Shown here piece by piece: positions 35,401 through 47,605 of a stretch of DNA of 64,000 nucleotides (position 1 is the stretch's first letter; every line of letters starts with the position of its first letter). The notes beneath the pieces are model-generated. The model had not been told where the DNA came from. It searched no databases and saw only the letters and a program-made list of their open reading frames with translations. The position numbers and the translations under genes were made by a program. The stretch comes from Nemertoderma westbladi (taxonomy: Eukaryota > Xenacoelomorpha > Nemertodermatida > Nemertodermatidae). The stretch lies in contig JAUCBJ010003535.1 in NCBI GenBank assembly GCA_032718475.1, positions 1 to 64,000 of the forward strand, in the 5' to 3' direction.

Positions 35401-35763
35401 CGGACTTAACAGCAATCAGACAACAGCTCAGCCTACAAATTGTCTGTACAATCTGATCAGGTTTACACGCCTTCTGTTCAATACTGGCCTACAAACAAAT
35501 AAAACTTGACAGAAATAAGTAAAATCTCAATAAAAAATCAGGGCGGCCGTTCCCTGATTAAGTACTAAGACCTACCGGTATACAACTATCAAAATCGAAT
35601 AGTACTGCTGTACCTGTACTGCTGTAGGTACCGGTCCGGGTGGTTAGGTAGTCAGGCCTACTGGTACCGGTTCTGGCAGTTGGGCCTACTGACCTACAGA
35701 TGTACCGGTTGACCGGTACTTTTAACTTTATTGCTTACTGCAATAAGAAGCAATATCCTTTAA

Positions 35764-37044
35764 TGTTCGCGCTTTCAGACCTTTGGCAGTTTAACCCACC
35801 AAATTAAGATGTCTTCTAGATATTAAATCTGTTTTTTAGTCTATGACAAGTATTTGATTCACTACACTAGTCGAAACCAATCCGTGCGCGACCATTCACC
35901 CGCTGGATATTCCCGGGAGATTGGGTTCGACGGTTTAATTTTATTGCTATGTAAGCCTAATGTATTATTCGACTGACAGTACTATATAATCTCTGACAAT
36001 ATTATTCACCTTCGGTAATATTAACAGTTCCTTTAGGACGTGGCGCTTTATCTATATAAACAGAGTTATGACTTAAACTACTCACAACGATATGGCTTAA
36101 TTATAATTCACATATATGGCGCATTCTTTAGGAATTGCTTCTTTAACAGACTCACTCATACACAATGCTGCACAATACTGCACACTAATCTGCCAATCTT
36201 CACTGATTTTAGTCACATATAAAAGGAACACAGACTGACTCATGTAGGGTCTATCAAATAACATTAGATTCACTTCAAACCACTTTAACATAAGTCACAA
36301 TCGTTTATCTGTAACCCTTCTCTCTTACCTTCGGTATATCAAGAATATTGGGTTTCGGGGTTATTTATCGTTATTCCAAATATAATTATTCGTCAACCAT
36401 ATTATGAAGAACTGACGGTAAATAGCAGTATAAAACAACAATGAAAACACTGATTGTTATGAGTTTGCAATGTTTCAGCAGTCAGCATGTATCATCAGTC
36501 AGCAGTGATTCCATGAGTTTGATCGGTATGTTAGTACCGGTATGTCAGCAGTGAGATATTTACAGTTAAAGGATATATGCCCTTTATAATTAAACCTACT
36601 AGTGTAAGACTAAAAAGCAGTACAGCACAAAATACTTCCAAGCCGTTCTTTCTTTGGCTCAAGACTGAATGTAAACACTGCACATAGGCATTGCGTCATT
36701 TCTCGGAAATTTTCTGTACAAGGAGCCACAAAAACGCTCTAATTGGCTGACTGAACTGAGAGACGCCGTAGAACAAAGGAAATCAACACGTATGAATGTC
36801 AGCTGTTAACCGTAGTCATAGTAACTACTGTTCAAGAGTAGCTATCACCCCTTTGCGTCACGAATTGCCATAGAATCATAAAATATGCCTTTCACAGTAC
36901 ACATACGGAGGAAATAGGTCTTAGATCCTCTAAAAACACCGATACAGCAATAATACGGTCTCTTACACTTATTAAATCAACTACAGAGTATTTTAATGTA
37001 AAAGATAATAAAAATAACGGGGCAATTCAGCAAAGGCTTTTACA
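35764..37044 (-). repeat. 5' LTR of BEL copy B
   Basis: 1281 bp with TG..CA ends, in direct repeat with 25338-26617. It is followed by ATGTG at 37045-37049, matching ATGTG at 25333-25337. Internal ORFs of about 60 residues occur identically in both LTRs and have no recognisable motif. Confidence 0.93.
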
Positions 37045-37480
37045 ATGTGGCCTTTCAGATATAATTGTATTATGTCATTGCTGTTGCTAACTAATTAATT
37101 TGTAGTAAAATAATCAAAAACAACAATTTTCATATGGATGAATAGTTTGTTACACTGACCGCGGATTTTGAATATTATATCGCTATTTTTATCTTGCAAT
37201 GGGGTGAACCAAAATTCGGGTTTCAATTTGTTTGGTTTTATTAAATCACGGTGAATTTTCTGATTGGTGTAATGGATACTATAAATACATTATTAGGCCT
37301 ATAATATTATTGAAATATTACTTATATATATGGGCACAATCGATTTTTGAAAGTTGGAATTTTTCATAATGTGTGCATTTTCTGTGGAATTCCCCCTATG
37401 GAATGGGTGCAGGGACTGTGATAGCAGTGCTTAGGAGTGAACCTTGAAATAACCATGTTAGGCTACAGTAGTATATAGAA

Positions 37481-38477
37481 AATACACACCATGACCCGTA
37501 ATATAGTGTCATTTTCTGATGACACAGACCCCCCCCCCCCAAATTTTTCTACAAATCTTTAAAATATTGCTTGAAATTTGTAACACAACTAGTTCAACTC
37601 ACCGTGGTTGTTACCATGAAGCCGGAATTTTCAATTTTGCCTTTACATTTTTTTTATAAGCGTTTTAAAAAAATCGCCTCATTTATCCCCCTCCGCCTCG
37701 CTTTATAGATATCATTAAAAAGCTTGCGTTCCAAGGATTCCAAATATGTAACAATATTTGAATTTCGTTGAGAAACAGCTGAGAAATAGGCGTTCAAAGA
37801 TTGCAAGAATTATTGTTCGCTGCAGGACATTTATTCTATTTAATTTTTTTTTTTTTTTTTTTTTTCAAACAAGTAAACATGTTCATAATATTATTTGTTA
37901 AGTTTAATTATTATAAATCTTTTTACTAAAAAAATTTTTTCTATTTAATAAATACATAATGTTCTGAAACAATTTGTTTATGTATTTGTCTATTTGTCTA
38001 CGCAATATAGATATTGTATAGGCAAGGCATACCGCTGTTGCCCACCAACTCATAAAATAAATAACACGTTCTAGAATTTTGTGTATTTATTAAATAGAAT
38101 AAATGAAATGTCCTGCAGCGAACAATAATTCTTGCAATCTTTGAACGCCTATTTCTCAGCTGTTTCTCAACAAATTCAGATATTGCTACATATTTGGAAT
38201 CCTTGCAACGCAAGCTTTCTATTGATATGAAAAAACAAATGTGAGGAATGGCAATGATACGGATGGTGCGATTTCGCAAAGGACACTTTTTTAAAACGCT
38301 TATAAAAATAATGTAAAGGTGAAATCGAAAATTGCGGCTTCATGGTAACAACCACGGTGAGTTGAACTAGTTGTGTTTCAAATTTCAAGCAATATGATAA
38401 AGATTTGTAGAACAATTTTTGGGGGGGGGGGTCCGTGTCATCAGAAAATGACACTATATTACGGGTTATGGTGTATT
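37481..38477. mobile_element. Long inverted-repeat (foldback-type) element, about 1 kb
   Basis: Arms of about 360-390 bp face each other around an AT-rich loop (about 37846-38090). Paired landmarks are ACCCGTAATATAGTGTCATT with its complement near 38446; a C/G run at 37530 and 38420; TTGTTACCATGAAGCCG with CGGCTTCATGGTAACAA; and GTTCGCTGCAGGACATTT with AAATGTCCTGCAGCGAAC. Arm identity is high, with scattered changes. I could not fix a target duplication. There is no ORF. Confidence 0.75.
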
Positions 38478-38479
38478 AG

Positions 38480-40160
38480 GTGAACATTGTTAATGTACTT
38501 TGCACAAGTTAATAAACCACAGAAACAAAAGTTACCCCCCCCCCCCCCCCCCCCTGGGTGAATGGGCAGGGCAGATAGTGCAGCAGATTGATCGCTAGTG
38601 AAAATTACTAGTAGATCTATTTTTTATATAACCCTAACCCATTTTTGGGATGATTGCCCGGAATGTATAATTTACGAGTTGTTATTGTTTCTGTAAAACT
38701 CCCTTCCTCTAAGAGATATAAGAATGGACTTTAATTGAAATGAAAACAGAACGTTTGAGTAAACAAATAACACGTAAATAACACGATATAACACATTATT
38801 GAAGACGCAGTTACTCACATAGTGATAGTATAACTTCTATTGTTATGATACGCACAGGTGGCCACAGCCACGTAATTTATCTATTACTGCGTAGCGAGGC
38901 AGTAAATAATGGATAATTAACTACTGTATAGGCAGACAAAATAAATAAGGCATTGGGATGATGGCACAGCTTGGGAGAACTACGATTAGGACAGAGCTGT
39001 AATACCGATTGATAGTGGCAATCATGATCACAATGTACTGTTTACCGCGCAGCCTATATTACATCAACCAACGGTCATTATACTTATTCAATGACATTCA
39101 TTATCCAATAACAAGCCTCCACCCCGACTAGTGTGTGTGCTGAACAGAGTATACTATTGTACCGCCTTCAATGCGGTTTGTTATGAGTGTGCACTACTCG
39201 GAGAAATCTACCAATTGATGATGCACTTCTACCTAATGGACTGGTTTTATTATTATTATTATTCTATGCCATTGTCATTGTTATTGTTATTATAATTATA
39301 ATAATAATAATAAATATATAACTGTAATATAACAGCCTGTAATAATGTTGTAATAAATGTTGATTGGACTTAACTACTGTAGTTATTTTATTTATGCTTT
39401 GGGTTTAATAAAGAAGAATACAATTTTAGAAACAATCTGCCTAGTATATATTACCAATTATCAGAGGATCACAAGGTTTCTAATATTTAATACATATTGT
39501 TATTATCGTATTAAATACAAGATTGTTAAGATATGTCAGTATCTTAATTTTAAGTCTTTTTAAAGTCTTCAGCGTGAGCTAAATTTAGTGTATTATTATT
39601 ATTTGATCATTAAAATAATATATAAAATAAGTATTAATACATATTAATTTATTAATTACAATTCATTATGAAATTAATTTCAGTTTAACAGTACAAGTGT
39701 AGCGATCTAGCTAGCTATAAGAATAATTGTTTATTGTGTTGCCTAGCAACATATCCAGATTCCTTAGTTGGGAAACTTTGCAGCTAACGTTCTAGTTCCA
39801 GGGTGGCCACAAAGTCTTCTGGTTCGGTCCCAAATTGTAACAGTCTTCGAGGTGATAAGCTTTTACGTAGCAGTACAATTATTAGTGGACCGGTCACCCA
39901 GAGCCGGACTGTTTTTCCCTACCAAATTTCAGATGAATCTGAATTGGTTCTACAGCTACTCATAGGTTTCGTACTATTCGCCCCCTAACGGCCGATAGAC
40001 GAACTATAGAAGTCTGTCTGTATGTACAATTTATAATCTTTTGATAGACTACATGTGTATCAAGTTTAAGTTTATAATTTATTTTTTATTATTGGTGTTA
40101 TGGGTGAATGAGTGGTTTCATATTATTATAACTTTTTGTTGGGCACAGCTTTTGCAAAGT
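38480..40160. other. Interval with simple repeats, no gene
   Basis: It contains a poly-C run at about 38537-38555 and an interrupted (TTA/ATT)n tract at about 39247-39320. Near 39780-40000 a stretch (CAGGGTGGCCACAAAGTC, CGCCCCCTAACGGCC) looks like a transposon end without a visible partner. Nothing else is supported. Confidence 0.5.
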
Positions 40161-40164
40161 CGGC

Positions 40165-40246
40165 AATGACATCCAGGTGGGTTCTAACTGGTGACCTCCG
40201 GGTTGGAAGTCTGACGCTCAAACCATTCAGCTAGCGGCTCAGGTAA
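40165..40246 (-). mobile_element. tRNA-like SINE head (minus strand)
   Basis: On the minus strand GAGCCGCTAGCTGAATGG resembles box A, ACTTCCAACC an anticodon-loop region, and CACCAGTTAGAACCC a decayed box B (GGTTCGAACCC type). The stems do not pair well, so this is a SINE head or tRNA relic and not a functional tRNA. Confidence 0.45.
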
Positions 40247-40449
40247 AAGATAGACCTGGAAATACTATCTGATACCTTGTATGTCGTCAATTTACCTTTA
40301 ATTTAAGTTTAAGTTTGGTTCCATTTAAATCAAAGTTTGACCGACTTATTAGAGTTCGAACAGAACGACGACGGCAGATAGTCCAATAATTTTACCGATA
40401 CGTAAAAGCTCAGCTGAGTTAGTGACTCGCCCCATAACTGTATGAGTGA

Positions 40450-40545
40450 AGTCCGGACAATTGGGACTCGAACAATTGCGACCCGGATTGTCCGGGTGGC
40501 AATTGTCCGGGTCGCAATTGTCCAGGCCGCAATTGTCCTAACATC
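40450..40545. repeat. Short GGACAATTG/CAATTGTCC minisatellite
   Basis: Four to five imperfect units of about 18 bp are built on CAATTGTCCGGGTCG and GGACAATTG. The core is partly palindromic. Confidence 0.6.
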
Positions 40546-40982
40546 TGTATGAGTGACCGTCAATGTATCGGAAGGACATTCACTCATTACTGCATTACTT
40601 GGAAAACCTCTTACAGTAGGGAAAAGGGCTATTCATGATTTCCACAGTTAAGTGGACATCAATATGTCCGAACATGAAACACAGTATTTCTTCAATTTTA
40701 ATAGCTCAAGTCCTTGGTAGTAGTCTAAACCTTTGTAAAACTATTCAGTGCAATTTCACAACCGTCTATAAAACAATCGATTCAATTTGATCCCATTTGA
40801 ACATACTTTATAAGGACAGTTAACCCCATATCATCTAAAGAGATTCATTTTTGTTATGAGCTTATCCCCAAGACTAATCTATACTTAATAAAACCGTACT
40901 CTCAAATTTAAAATTATTCACTTCCAAGAATAGTAAATGTTTGCTCTAACTAGAACATAATCAATCAGCCTTTACGAATTAT

Positions 40983-43950
40983 GTAATTCCATAACGGAAA
41001 CTTAATATTATTTCAATACCTAATAAACAAGTGAGTTTACGATGTTTACGATGGTTACGACGGTTACATTATATCCGTTATGGAATTACGTTATGGAATT
41101 ACTTGATCTTGAATCCTATTGGACTAAGTGTTTTGTTGCTATTTATAGCAGCTTACATGCTGCCTGGGCTTTTCCTGAGCCAGTTTGTGTGTGTGTTTTT
41201 CAATATTTGTTATATGTCTGAAACCAATTGCCAGAATTATAATATTTAAATTTCACTGTTTTGTCTGCTCTACTTTGATCTTAACAGAATCGCACTCTAA
41301 ATCGTGTTTATATTATTTGATAGGTACAGTACCCCGAAAAACCGAAATTTACTTCTACAACAATTGCTTTGACTGTGCCTTATTTAATAGCGGAATTAAT
41401 CTATATTTAATTACAGTAGGCCTATCAGAGAATGGGAAAACCGAAATCAAATGCAGATATGCAGATATATTCAACTTCGGAAGGTATTGGATAAAGATGA
41501 GTTAATCGGTTAGATAGAGAGAGGAAGAGCAAAAAACGCCAAGAATTTATCAATGGAAAGTTTGAATAAACTTCGAGTCGAAACTAGATTACGAGTTCAA
41601 AAATTCAGGAAACTAAAATCTGTCAAACTTTCTCAAACTGCCACTTATAATGCCACAAGTACCATAAGTATGCCGCATAAGCAAGCATACCACAAGTATG
41701 TCGCCTTCAAGTCGGTATACTATGATTCAATCAATATGTAAAGCTGTTCAGCGTGCGTAACGATCGATGCTTAACAGTCCACGCAAGAAGTCTTGAGTCA
41801 TAAGGAAACTCGCCATGTCCGAGGGAATCGCTATCATAAAGCATGGAAAAGCGACAACTAGTAACCGTGGGATTGATGAACATACAATTAACACCATTAT
41901 TGTCGAATATTATTCGAATGATGAGATTTCAAGTGTTTCGCCAGGGAAAGCTGATAGTGGGAGGCCAAAAACTGAGAAAACAAAAACGGCATTTGATAAT
42001 GACATTGACTGAAGCGTTTGCGTTTGTCATCTTTAAAGATACCAAACCTGATATCAGTGTTGGTGTTTCGAAAATTAGCTCATTACGTCCCGCCCATGTG
42101 TTATTATCATCTCAACTTCCTCGAAATGTTTGCACCAAAATATAATTATATTATTGATTGCTCTCCATCGCGAGTTGCCCGAAGTCTTTCCATTATACGG
42201 CCCAGAATTTATACAAAGCAGTGTGTGTTTGCGATTGCACTAACAAGCTATCAACAAGCTAATATTAGAGGGCTTCCCTCTAATAATGGTAACACATACA
42301 CAATGCTATATTTTATAGTATAGTAGTATGATTTTTCATGGCTTGCGTTTATGGGCATATTAATCAGTAGTATTTAGTATTGTAACTGTAAATGTGTTGT
42401 TAATAATATTTCTCATAATTGTATATATTTGCGGCTCATACATTTTATTACTTTAATTTTTTAATTAATTAGTTAAACTAGTTTTAATTTATTAATTGGC
42501 TATTTTAATTTCTACATAAAATATCAGAATATAAAAAGTTAAAAAAAAGTGTAAATAAAAACGTTATCTTTAATTTATTTTGCCAATTTACCAATTTATA
42601 ATACCTTAATTTTAGTTACTTATTGCAGGTTTTGTTACATTTTGTTTTATAGTTTCGGTTTGTGATTTTTCACGTTGTCGCACAAACTTAAATGTGTAAA
42701 AAAAGCTCTGTTAGGCCGCAATGCATAAGCAATGCATAACACAGATATAACAGGGGGGGGGGGCAGCAGTGGAAAATATCCATAACGGCCCATCTTCCTG
42801 GTTAAAAATTGGGTTGTCTTTGTATTCGTGGCATCCTGTCTACCAAACTTATTTCCCGAGATTCAATTCACCTGGGAATTCTTCGAAACGTCCCATAGGA
42901 AGGGGCCTTGCGATCATATCGGTGGTCTTGCTAAGCGACAAGTCCAGCGTGTAGTAAATAGTCGGAGGATGATAGTTAATGACGCACGGATGTTTGCAGA
43001 GGATCTTTCAAGTGTAAACAATAATATTTATATTATATTATTGACTGAAGACGAAATCAGAGACTGGGTAACAAAGAATATTGCAGAGTTATGGGAAAAT
43101 GTTTCGGGAGTTGAAGGAACCATGAATATTCATCATATGGAACCCAAACCAACAAATTTTTTGTTAACGCGTTTCACTGCAACCGCCACATCTTGCACAA
43201 TACATTATTTATGGATGCGCTATTGACGGATTCGCTTCCCACTAAAGAAATTAGAAATACAGCCATTGCTGGTATCGACGTTTACGTTGTAGTGCTTTTC
43301 AATGGTGAATATATGCCAGGGCAAGTTATGGGCATAAATACTACCCTTGCCCATGTGTCTGGCACTGATCCTGATGCATTGCATGAACTAACCATTATTA
43401 TGGAGAAGAGTATTGGATATGCATGGGAGTGGAAGTTTATACATGAAGATTTGCGAACCCAACATAATAAATAAGCGGGGATTATTTCGCGTTCTGGAAC
43501 TCGATACTCTGTTTGGGTTTAATTACTTTCTGATTCCTAATTTAATAATACAACTTGTTATATATCTATTGGGTTCTCTAATATACTTTGTATCGGCATC
43601 AATTACACAATTTATTACTATCTTTTAACTATTAATAACAGATTTTGTTAACGTAATTCCATAACACTTCGGAAATGTAATTCCATAACGACATGTATTT
43701 GATATAATATTCATTTCAGTTGATTACTACTTTATCTACACAATTATTTCCAAACTACATCTAGTTTGCCTCGTCATAACTAGTAGTGAATATTCTAGGT
43801 ATTATTAGTTCGCAGGGAAATAACTTAGAAAAGTATTTAAAAAATCTCATGTATTTTTTTCATGTAATTCCAAAACACTGATTATTATATTGAATAAATT
43901 TAACATAACAAACATTTTTGAAACTGAGTCCGATTGTAATTCCATAACGG
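40983..43950 (+). mobile_element. Decayed DNA transposon marked by GTAATTCCATAACG motifs
   Basis: GTAATTCCATAACGG or close variants occur at 40983, in reverse at 41075 and 41090, and forward again at 43653, 43677, 43864 and 43936. They flank the transposase-like remains at 41553-43474. The reverse copy at 41075-41089 and the forward copy at 43936-43950 are exact complements and may be terminal or subterminal repeats. Exact ends and target duplication are not resolved. Confidence 0.5.
41553..43474 (+). pseudogene. Decayed transposase-like gene
   Basis: Coding remnants are spread over several plus-strand frames. 41815-42012 includes NDEISSVSPGKAD. A frame change follows, and 42010-42110 reads KDTKPDISVGVSKISSLRP and HVLLSSQLPRNVC. 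After an AT-rich gap, 42828-43226 has WEFFETSHRKGPCDHIGG followed by AKRQV. Finally 43193-43474 has a C-terminal piece with FNGEYMPGQVMGI. A block of the HGKGPCDGIGG type recurs in a large, mostly unnamed family of transposase-derived proteins in animals, as I recall; here it reads HRKGPCDHIGG. Frame changes and internal stops show that this copy is dead. The superfamily name is uncertain. Confidence 0.55.
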
Positions 43951-43979
43951 TGGAATTCATGCAAAAGACATCACTAACA

Positions 43980-44925
43980 AAATAAAACATAAAGCCGAAT
44001 CACAACTCGCTATCTCTCACATCCAAAGAGGCCTTGCTGAGAAGGTGAAGCTAAAAATAAAACATGTGGCTGAATTCAATTAGGCAACAGTTAACATGTT
44101 AAGTTAATAAGTCGTGTGAATCAGTACTGCCGGTTGCAGTGCAGTACACTGTAAAAAAAATGAAACATTTGCTTCATTTTTATTATGGTAAAAGAATAAA
44201 AGCATCAATACGGGCGTTTTTCCTTTAAATTGTTTGTGGTGAAATTGATCCACTCTATTCTATGTGAAATACCTAGAATAATTTCTTTAAAATGCATTGT
44301 TTTACCCCAAAATATTTGAGAAATAAAATAAAAATATCTATACACATTAATTTGCCTTTAAACAATTGTGTAAATATTAAACTGAAATCACCATTATACC
44401 ACTGGCCGTATTTCTTTTCACCATGTTATACAGTAATATGGTGTAACACATTTATTAATCCAGATAAGTTTTCGTGATTTCCTATTATAATAATTAAGGT
44501 AAAATACCAATTAGAAGTGTACTTTTATACATTTAAGTGTCTGCCAATTTCACCATGAAAATGGTAAATAATGAAAATGGTTAATGGTAAATACCATTAT
44601 TATCAACTTTAAAATAAACATCCGCTACACAACTTAAAATGTCTGTTTTTGATTTTTATTTTAATCAAATTAAAATTAAAATCGTTATGTTGTTATGTTA
44701 TGTTATTTTATTGCACCGAGCAGACGATTTTGATGACAAAAATTAAATTTTAGTTTTTTGGTAATAAAAGGGTTTCAATACTGTGAATTATAACAAAAAA
44801 AGCCAACATATTTTATGATTTTGTTTGTTTTGACAACACGTTGCTTAAAAGCAACACGGTGCGACAAAGGAACGTAATAATGAAGAAATATATTATAGTG
44901 AATGTTTTTTTCTGTCTGATTTGTT
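43980..44925. other. AT-rich interval with no supported gene
   Basis: Short ORFs without motifs. CACTGTAAAAAAAATGAAAC near 44147 resembles a MITE end, but I find no inverted partner. Confidence 0.45.
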
Positions 44926-44937
44926 TCAGTTTTGTTC

Positions 44938-45125
44938 CACTTCTTTCAACTGTTTGTATGTCTGTCTACCTTCCTACCTGTCTGTTCGACTGTCTGTTCG
45001 TATGTCTGCCTGTCTGTCTCCATACCTGACTGTTTGTCGGGGTCTGTCTGTCTGTCTATCTGTCGGTCTGTGGTCTGTCTCTCTGCATGCCTGATGGTTT
45101 ATCGGTCTGTCTATCGGGATTTTCT
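44938..45125 (+). repeat. Degenerate TGTC/TGCC microsatellite tract
   Basis: Interrupted CTGTCTGT and CTGCCTGT units run for about 170 bases. ORFs through it on both strands are low-complexity artefacts. Confidence 0.75.
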
Positions 45126-45214
45126 TATAGAAAAGCAACGGGGGGCTAATTTTATCTAAAAGTTTGTACCCGGTGTTATTTTTTTGTGCTCTTTCTATTT
45201 TCGACTGTGTTCGG

Positions 45215-45300
45215 CAGTTTTTGGAGTGTGTTCGGGTGTGTTGGAGTGTGTTCGGGTGTGTTGGGGTGTGTTCGGGTGTGTTGGGGTGTGTTCGCTTGTA
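45215..45300 (+). repeat. 20-bp GTGTGTTCGGGTGTGTTGGG minisatellite
   Basis: About four units of GTGTGTTCGGGTGTGTTGGG. The peptide TPEHTPTHPNT on the other strand is a by-product. Confidence 0.75.
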
Positions 45301-45923
45301 TTCTGTAAAAAGATCTATCCAGACATCGGGAAACAACTTTGACAAGGTATTGGATAACGTCATTTGCATGGAGCCACATACCCGCAGTAAGGTTGATGCA
45401 GCCGTTACTGGGTTATTTACACATACAGTACTGTAGATAATATTGTTTTAAAATAAATACAAATACTTGATCGTAGATAGATGTGGGATTATCGTCGTCA
45501 GTTAGAGCTGTACACTGGTATCGATTGGTACATACTGTAGAATAGGGATTATTGTAGATTGTCTGCAGTCAATACCTACTACATACACTTATACTGTAGT
45601 GCAGTAGGCCTTGTCTTCAGTACATCTATATAATATACTGTATATGGAGAAAGAGAAACAAGACAACTTATTTTCTTAAAATGGTGGCAAATTTACTTTA
45701 AATAGGCCCCTACCTACTGTACATATTGGACGGATAATACAACATCTGACAATTTTTCCCAAATAAGTCACATATTTTTAACGTCAATTATTTAGTACTT
45801 CCAAATTTATTCGTAATTATTATATAATTTATTGTTTTAGAGTTTTTAATCGAGTTAGTTCAATAAATCAATGCAGTGAAGCAATAAAGAAGATGCCAAG
45901 TGTATTTTGGAAACGGATGAATA

Positions 45924-46021
45924 ATAGAAACTCACAGTGGTAAGTAATAAATAGGCATAAGTAGGGTAAGTACTGTATGTACAATAGAAACTCACAGTGG
46001 TAAGTAAGAAATAGGCATAAG
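45924..46021 (+). repeat. 60-bp satellite, short left part
   Basis: About 1.6 units of the same satellite as 49600-50341 (TAGGCATAAGTAGGGTAAGT, ACTGTATGTACAATAGAAAC, CACAGTGGTAAGTAAGAAA). It is cut at 46021 by the hAT-like insertion. Confidence 0.88.
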
Positions 46022-46309
46022 TAGGGCTCAACAGAAGCTTCGGCTTCGGTTCGGTTCGGGCCGAAGTTTGGCAATTTCGGTTCGGTTCGGCTTCTGCAAT
46101 TGATACTGCAGAAGCCAGGAGCAAACTTTGCTAATTATTCCAAGTATTATATTGACTGATTGAGCTAAGACCAGAAGACAGTAAGACTAATCAATCTGTC
46201 CATCGTTGTACTAATTAATTTTGGGGTGCAAACGTTAAGCAGACACTGGTGCAGAGCAGACAGTAGGTACAGACAGTGGTGCAGACAGTGGTGCAGACAG
46301 TGATGCAGA

Positions 46310-47045
46310 CAGTGGTGCAGACACCTGGTGAAACAGTGGTGCAGTCGTGCAGCCACTGGTGCAGACAGTTGTGCAGGCTTTGATACAGACAGTGGTGCAG
46401 ACAGTGGTGCAGACACTGGTGCAGACACTGGTGCAGACAGTGTTGCAGACAGTGGTGCAGACACCTGGTGCAGGCACTGGCTGACTGGTGCAGACACTGG
46501 TGCAGAGCAGACAGTGGTGTAGACAGTGGTGCAGACACTGGTGCAGACAGTGGTTCAGACACTGGTGCAGACAGTGGTGCAGACAGTGGTGCAGCCAGTG
46601 GTGCAGACAGTGGTGCAGCCAGTGGTGCAGACAGTGGTGCAGATACTGGTGCAGACACTGGCAGACTGGTGCAGACAGTGATGCAGACAGTGGTGCAGAC
46701 ACCTGGTGAAACAGTGGTGCAGTCGTGCAGCCACTGGTGCAGACAGTTGTGCAGGCTTTGATACAGACAGTGGTGCAGACAGTGGTGCAGACACTGGTGC
46801 AGACAGTGTTGCAGACAGTGGTGCAGACACCTGGTGCAGGCACTGGCTGACTGGTGCAGACACTGGTGCAGAGCAGACAGTGGTGTAGACAGTGGTGCAG
46901 ACACTGGTGCAGACAGTGGTTCAGACACTGGTGCAGACAGTGGTGCAGACAGTGGTGCAGCCAGTGGTGCAGACAGTGGTGCAGCCAGTGGTGCAGACAG
47001 TGGTGCAGATACTGGTGCAGACACTGGCAGACTGGTGCAGACAGT
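46310..47045 (+). repeat. Higher-order repeat of about 366-378 bp in the left arm of foldback element 2
   Basis: A composite unit carries ACACCTGGTGAAACAGTGG, GCAGTCGTGCAGCCACTGG, TTGTGCAGGCTTTGATACAG and CAGGCACTGGCTGACTGG. It occurs twice, offset by 378 bases at its start and 366 at its end because of one extra 12-mer. This shows a recent segmental duplication within the arm. Confidence 0.8.
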
Positions 47046-47230
47046 AAAGGCTGAAAGGGGCGAGCAGGTTAGTAAAGGAGCAGTTTAGTAAAGGAGCAGG
47101 TTTCAGAGGAGTATTGGGGGAACCAAAACAATAAACGTTATTGTTTTGGAGGCTAAGAATACCCAAGGGCCAAGAATACTCACAGGCTAAGAATACTCGC
47201 GGACTAACAATTCCTGAGACCTTACTGTAG

Positions 47231-47605
47231 TTAGTCTGCACTGTCTGCACCACTGACTGACTGTCTGCACCAGTGTCTGCACCACTGTCTGCACCAGTGT
47301 CTGCACCACTGTCTGCACCAGTGTCTGCACCACTTTCTGCACCACTGTCTGCACCACTGTCTGCACCAGTGTCTGCACCACTGTCTGCACCAGTGTCTGC
47401 ACCACTTTCTGCACCAGTCTGCACCACTGTCTGCACCAGTGTCTGCATCACTGTCTGTACCAGTGTCTGCCGCACCACTGTCTGCACCACTGTCTGCACC
47501 AGTGTCTGTACCACTGTCTGCACGCTGCACCACTGTCTGCACCACAGTCTGCACCACTGTCCGCACCAGGTGTCTGCACCACTGTCTGCACTGCACCACT
47601 GTCTG
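47231..47605 (-). repeat. 12-bp minisatellite, right arm of foldback element 2
   Basis: About thirty units of CACCACTGTCTG and CACCAGTGTCTG with a few short deletions and frame-shifting losses. Orientation is opposite to the left arm. Confidence 0.88.

Larger units (their letters stand above)
25338..37044 (-). mobile_element. Complete BEL/Pao-like LTR retrotransposon copy B (11.7 kb)
   Basis: It is bounded by nearly identical direct LTRs (25338-26617 and 35764-37044) with TG..CA ends. The 5-bp target duplication ATGTG lies at 25333-25337 and 37045-37049. Reading on the minus strand, the order is 5' LTR, 2.2-kb repeat-rich leader, Gag-protease ORF (33558 to 29512), 2.9-kb 3' region with small ORFs, and 3' LTR. 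A purine-rich GGGAGCGG directly precedes the 3' LTR and could be the polypurine tract. No clear tRNA primer-binding site follows the 5' LTR. RT, RNase H and the integrase core are not encoded, so the copy is structurally complete but non-autonomous. Confidence 0.92.

Noticed and set aside
45855-46124. ORFs with EPNRNCQTSARTEPKPK peptides
   Set aside because: They come from TTCGGTTCGG repeats at the hAT-like element end joined to satellite sequence.
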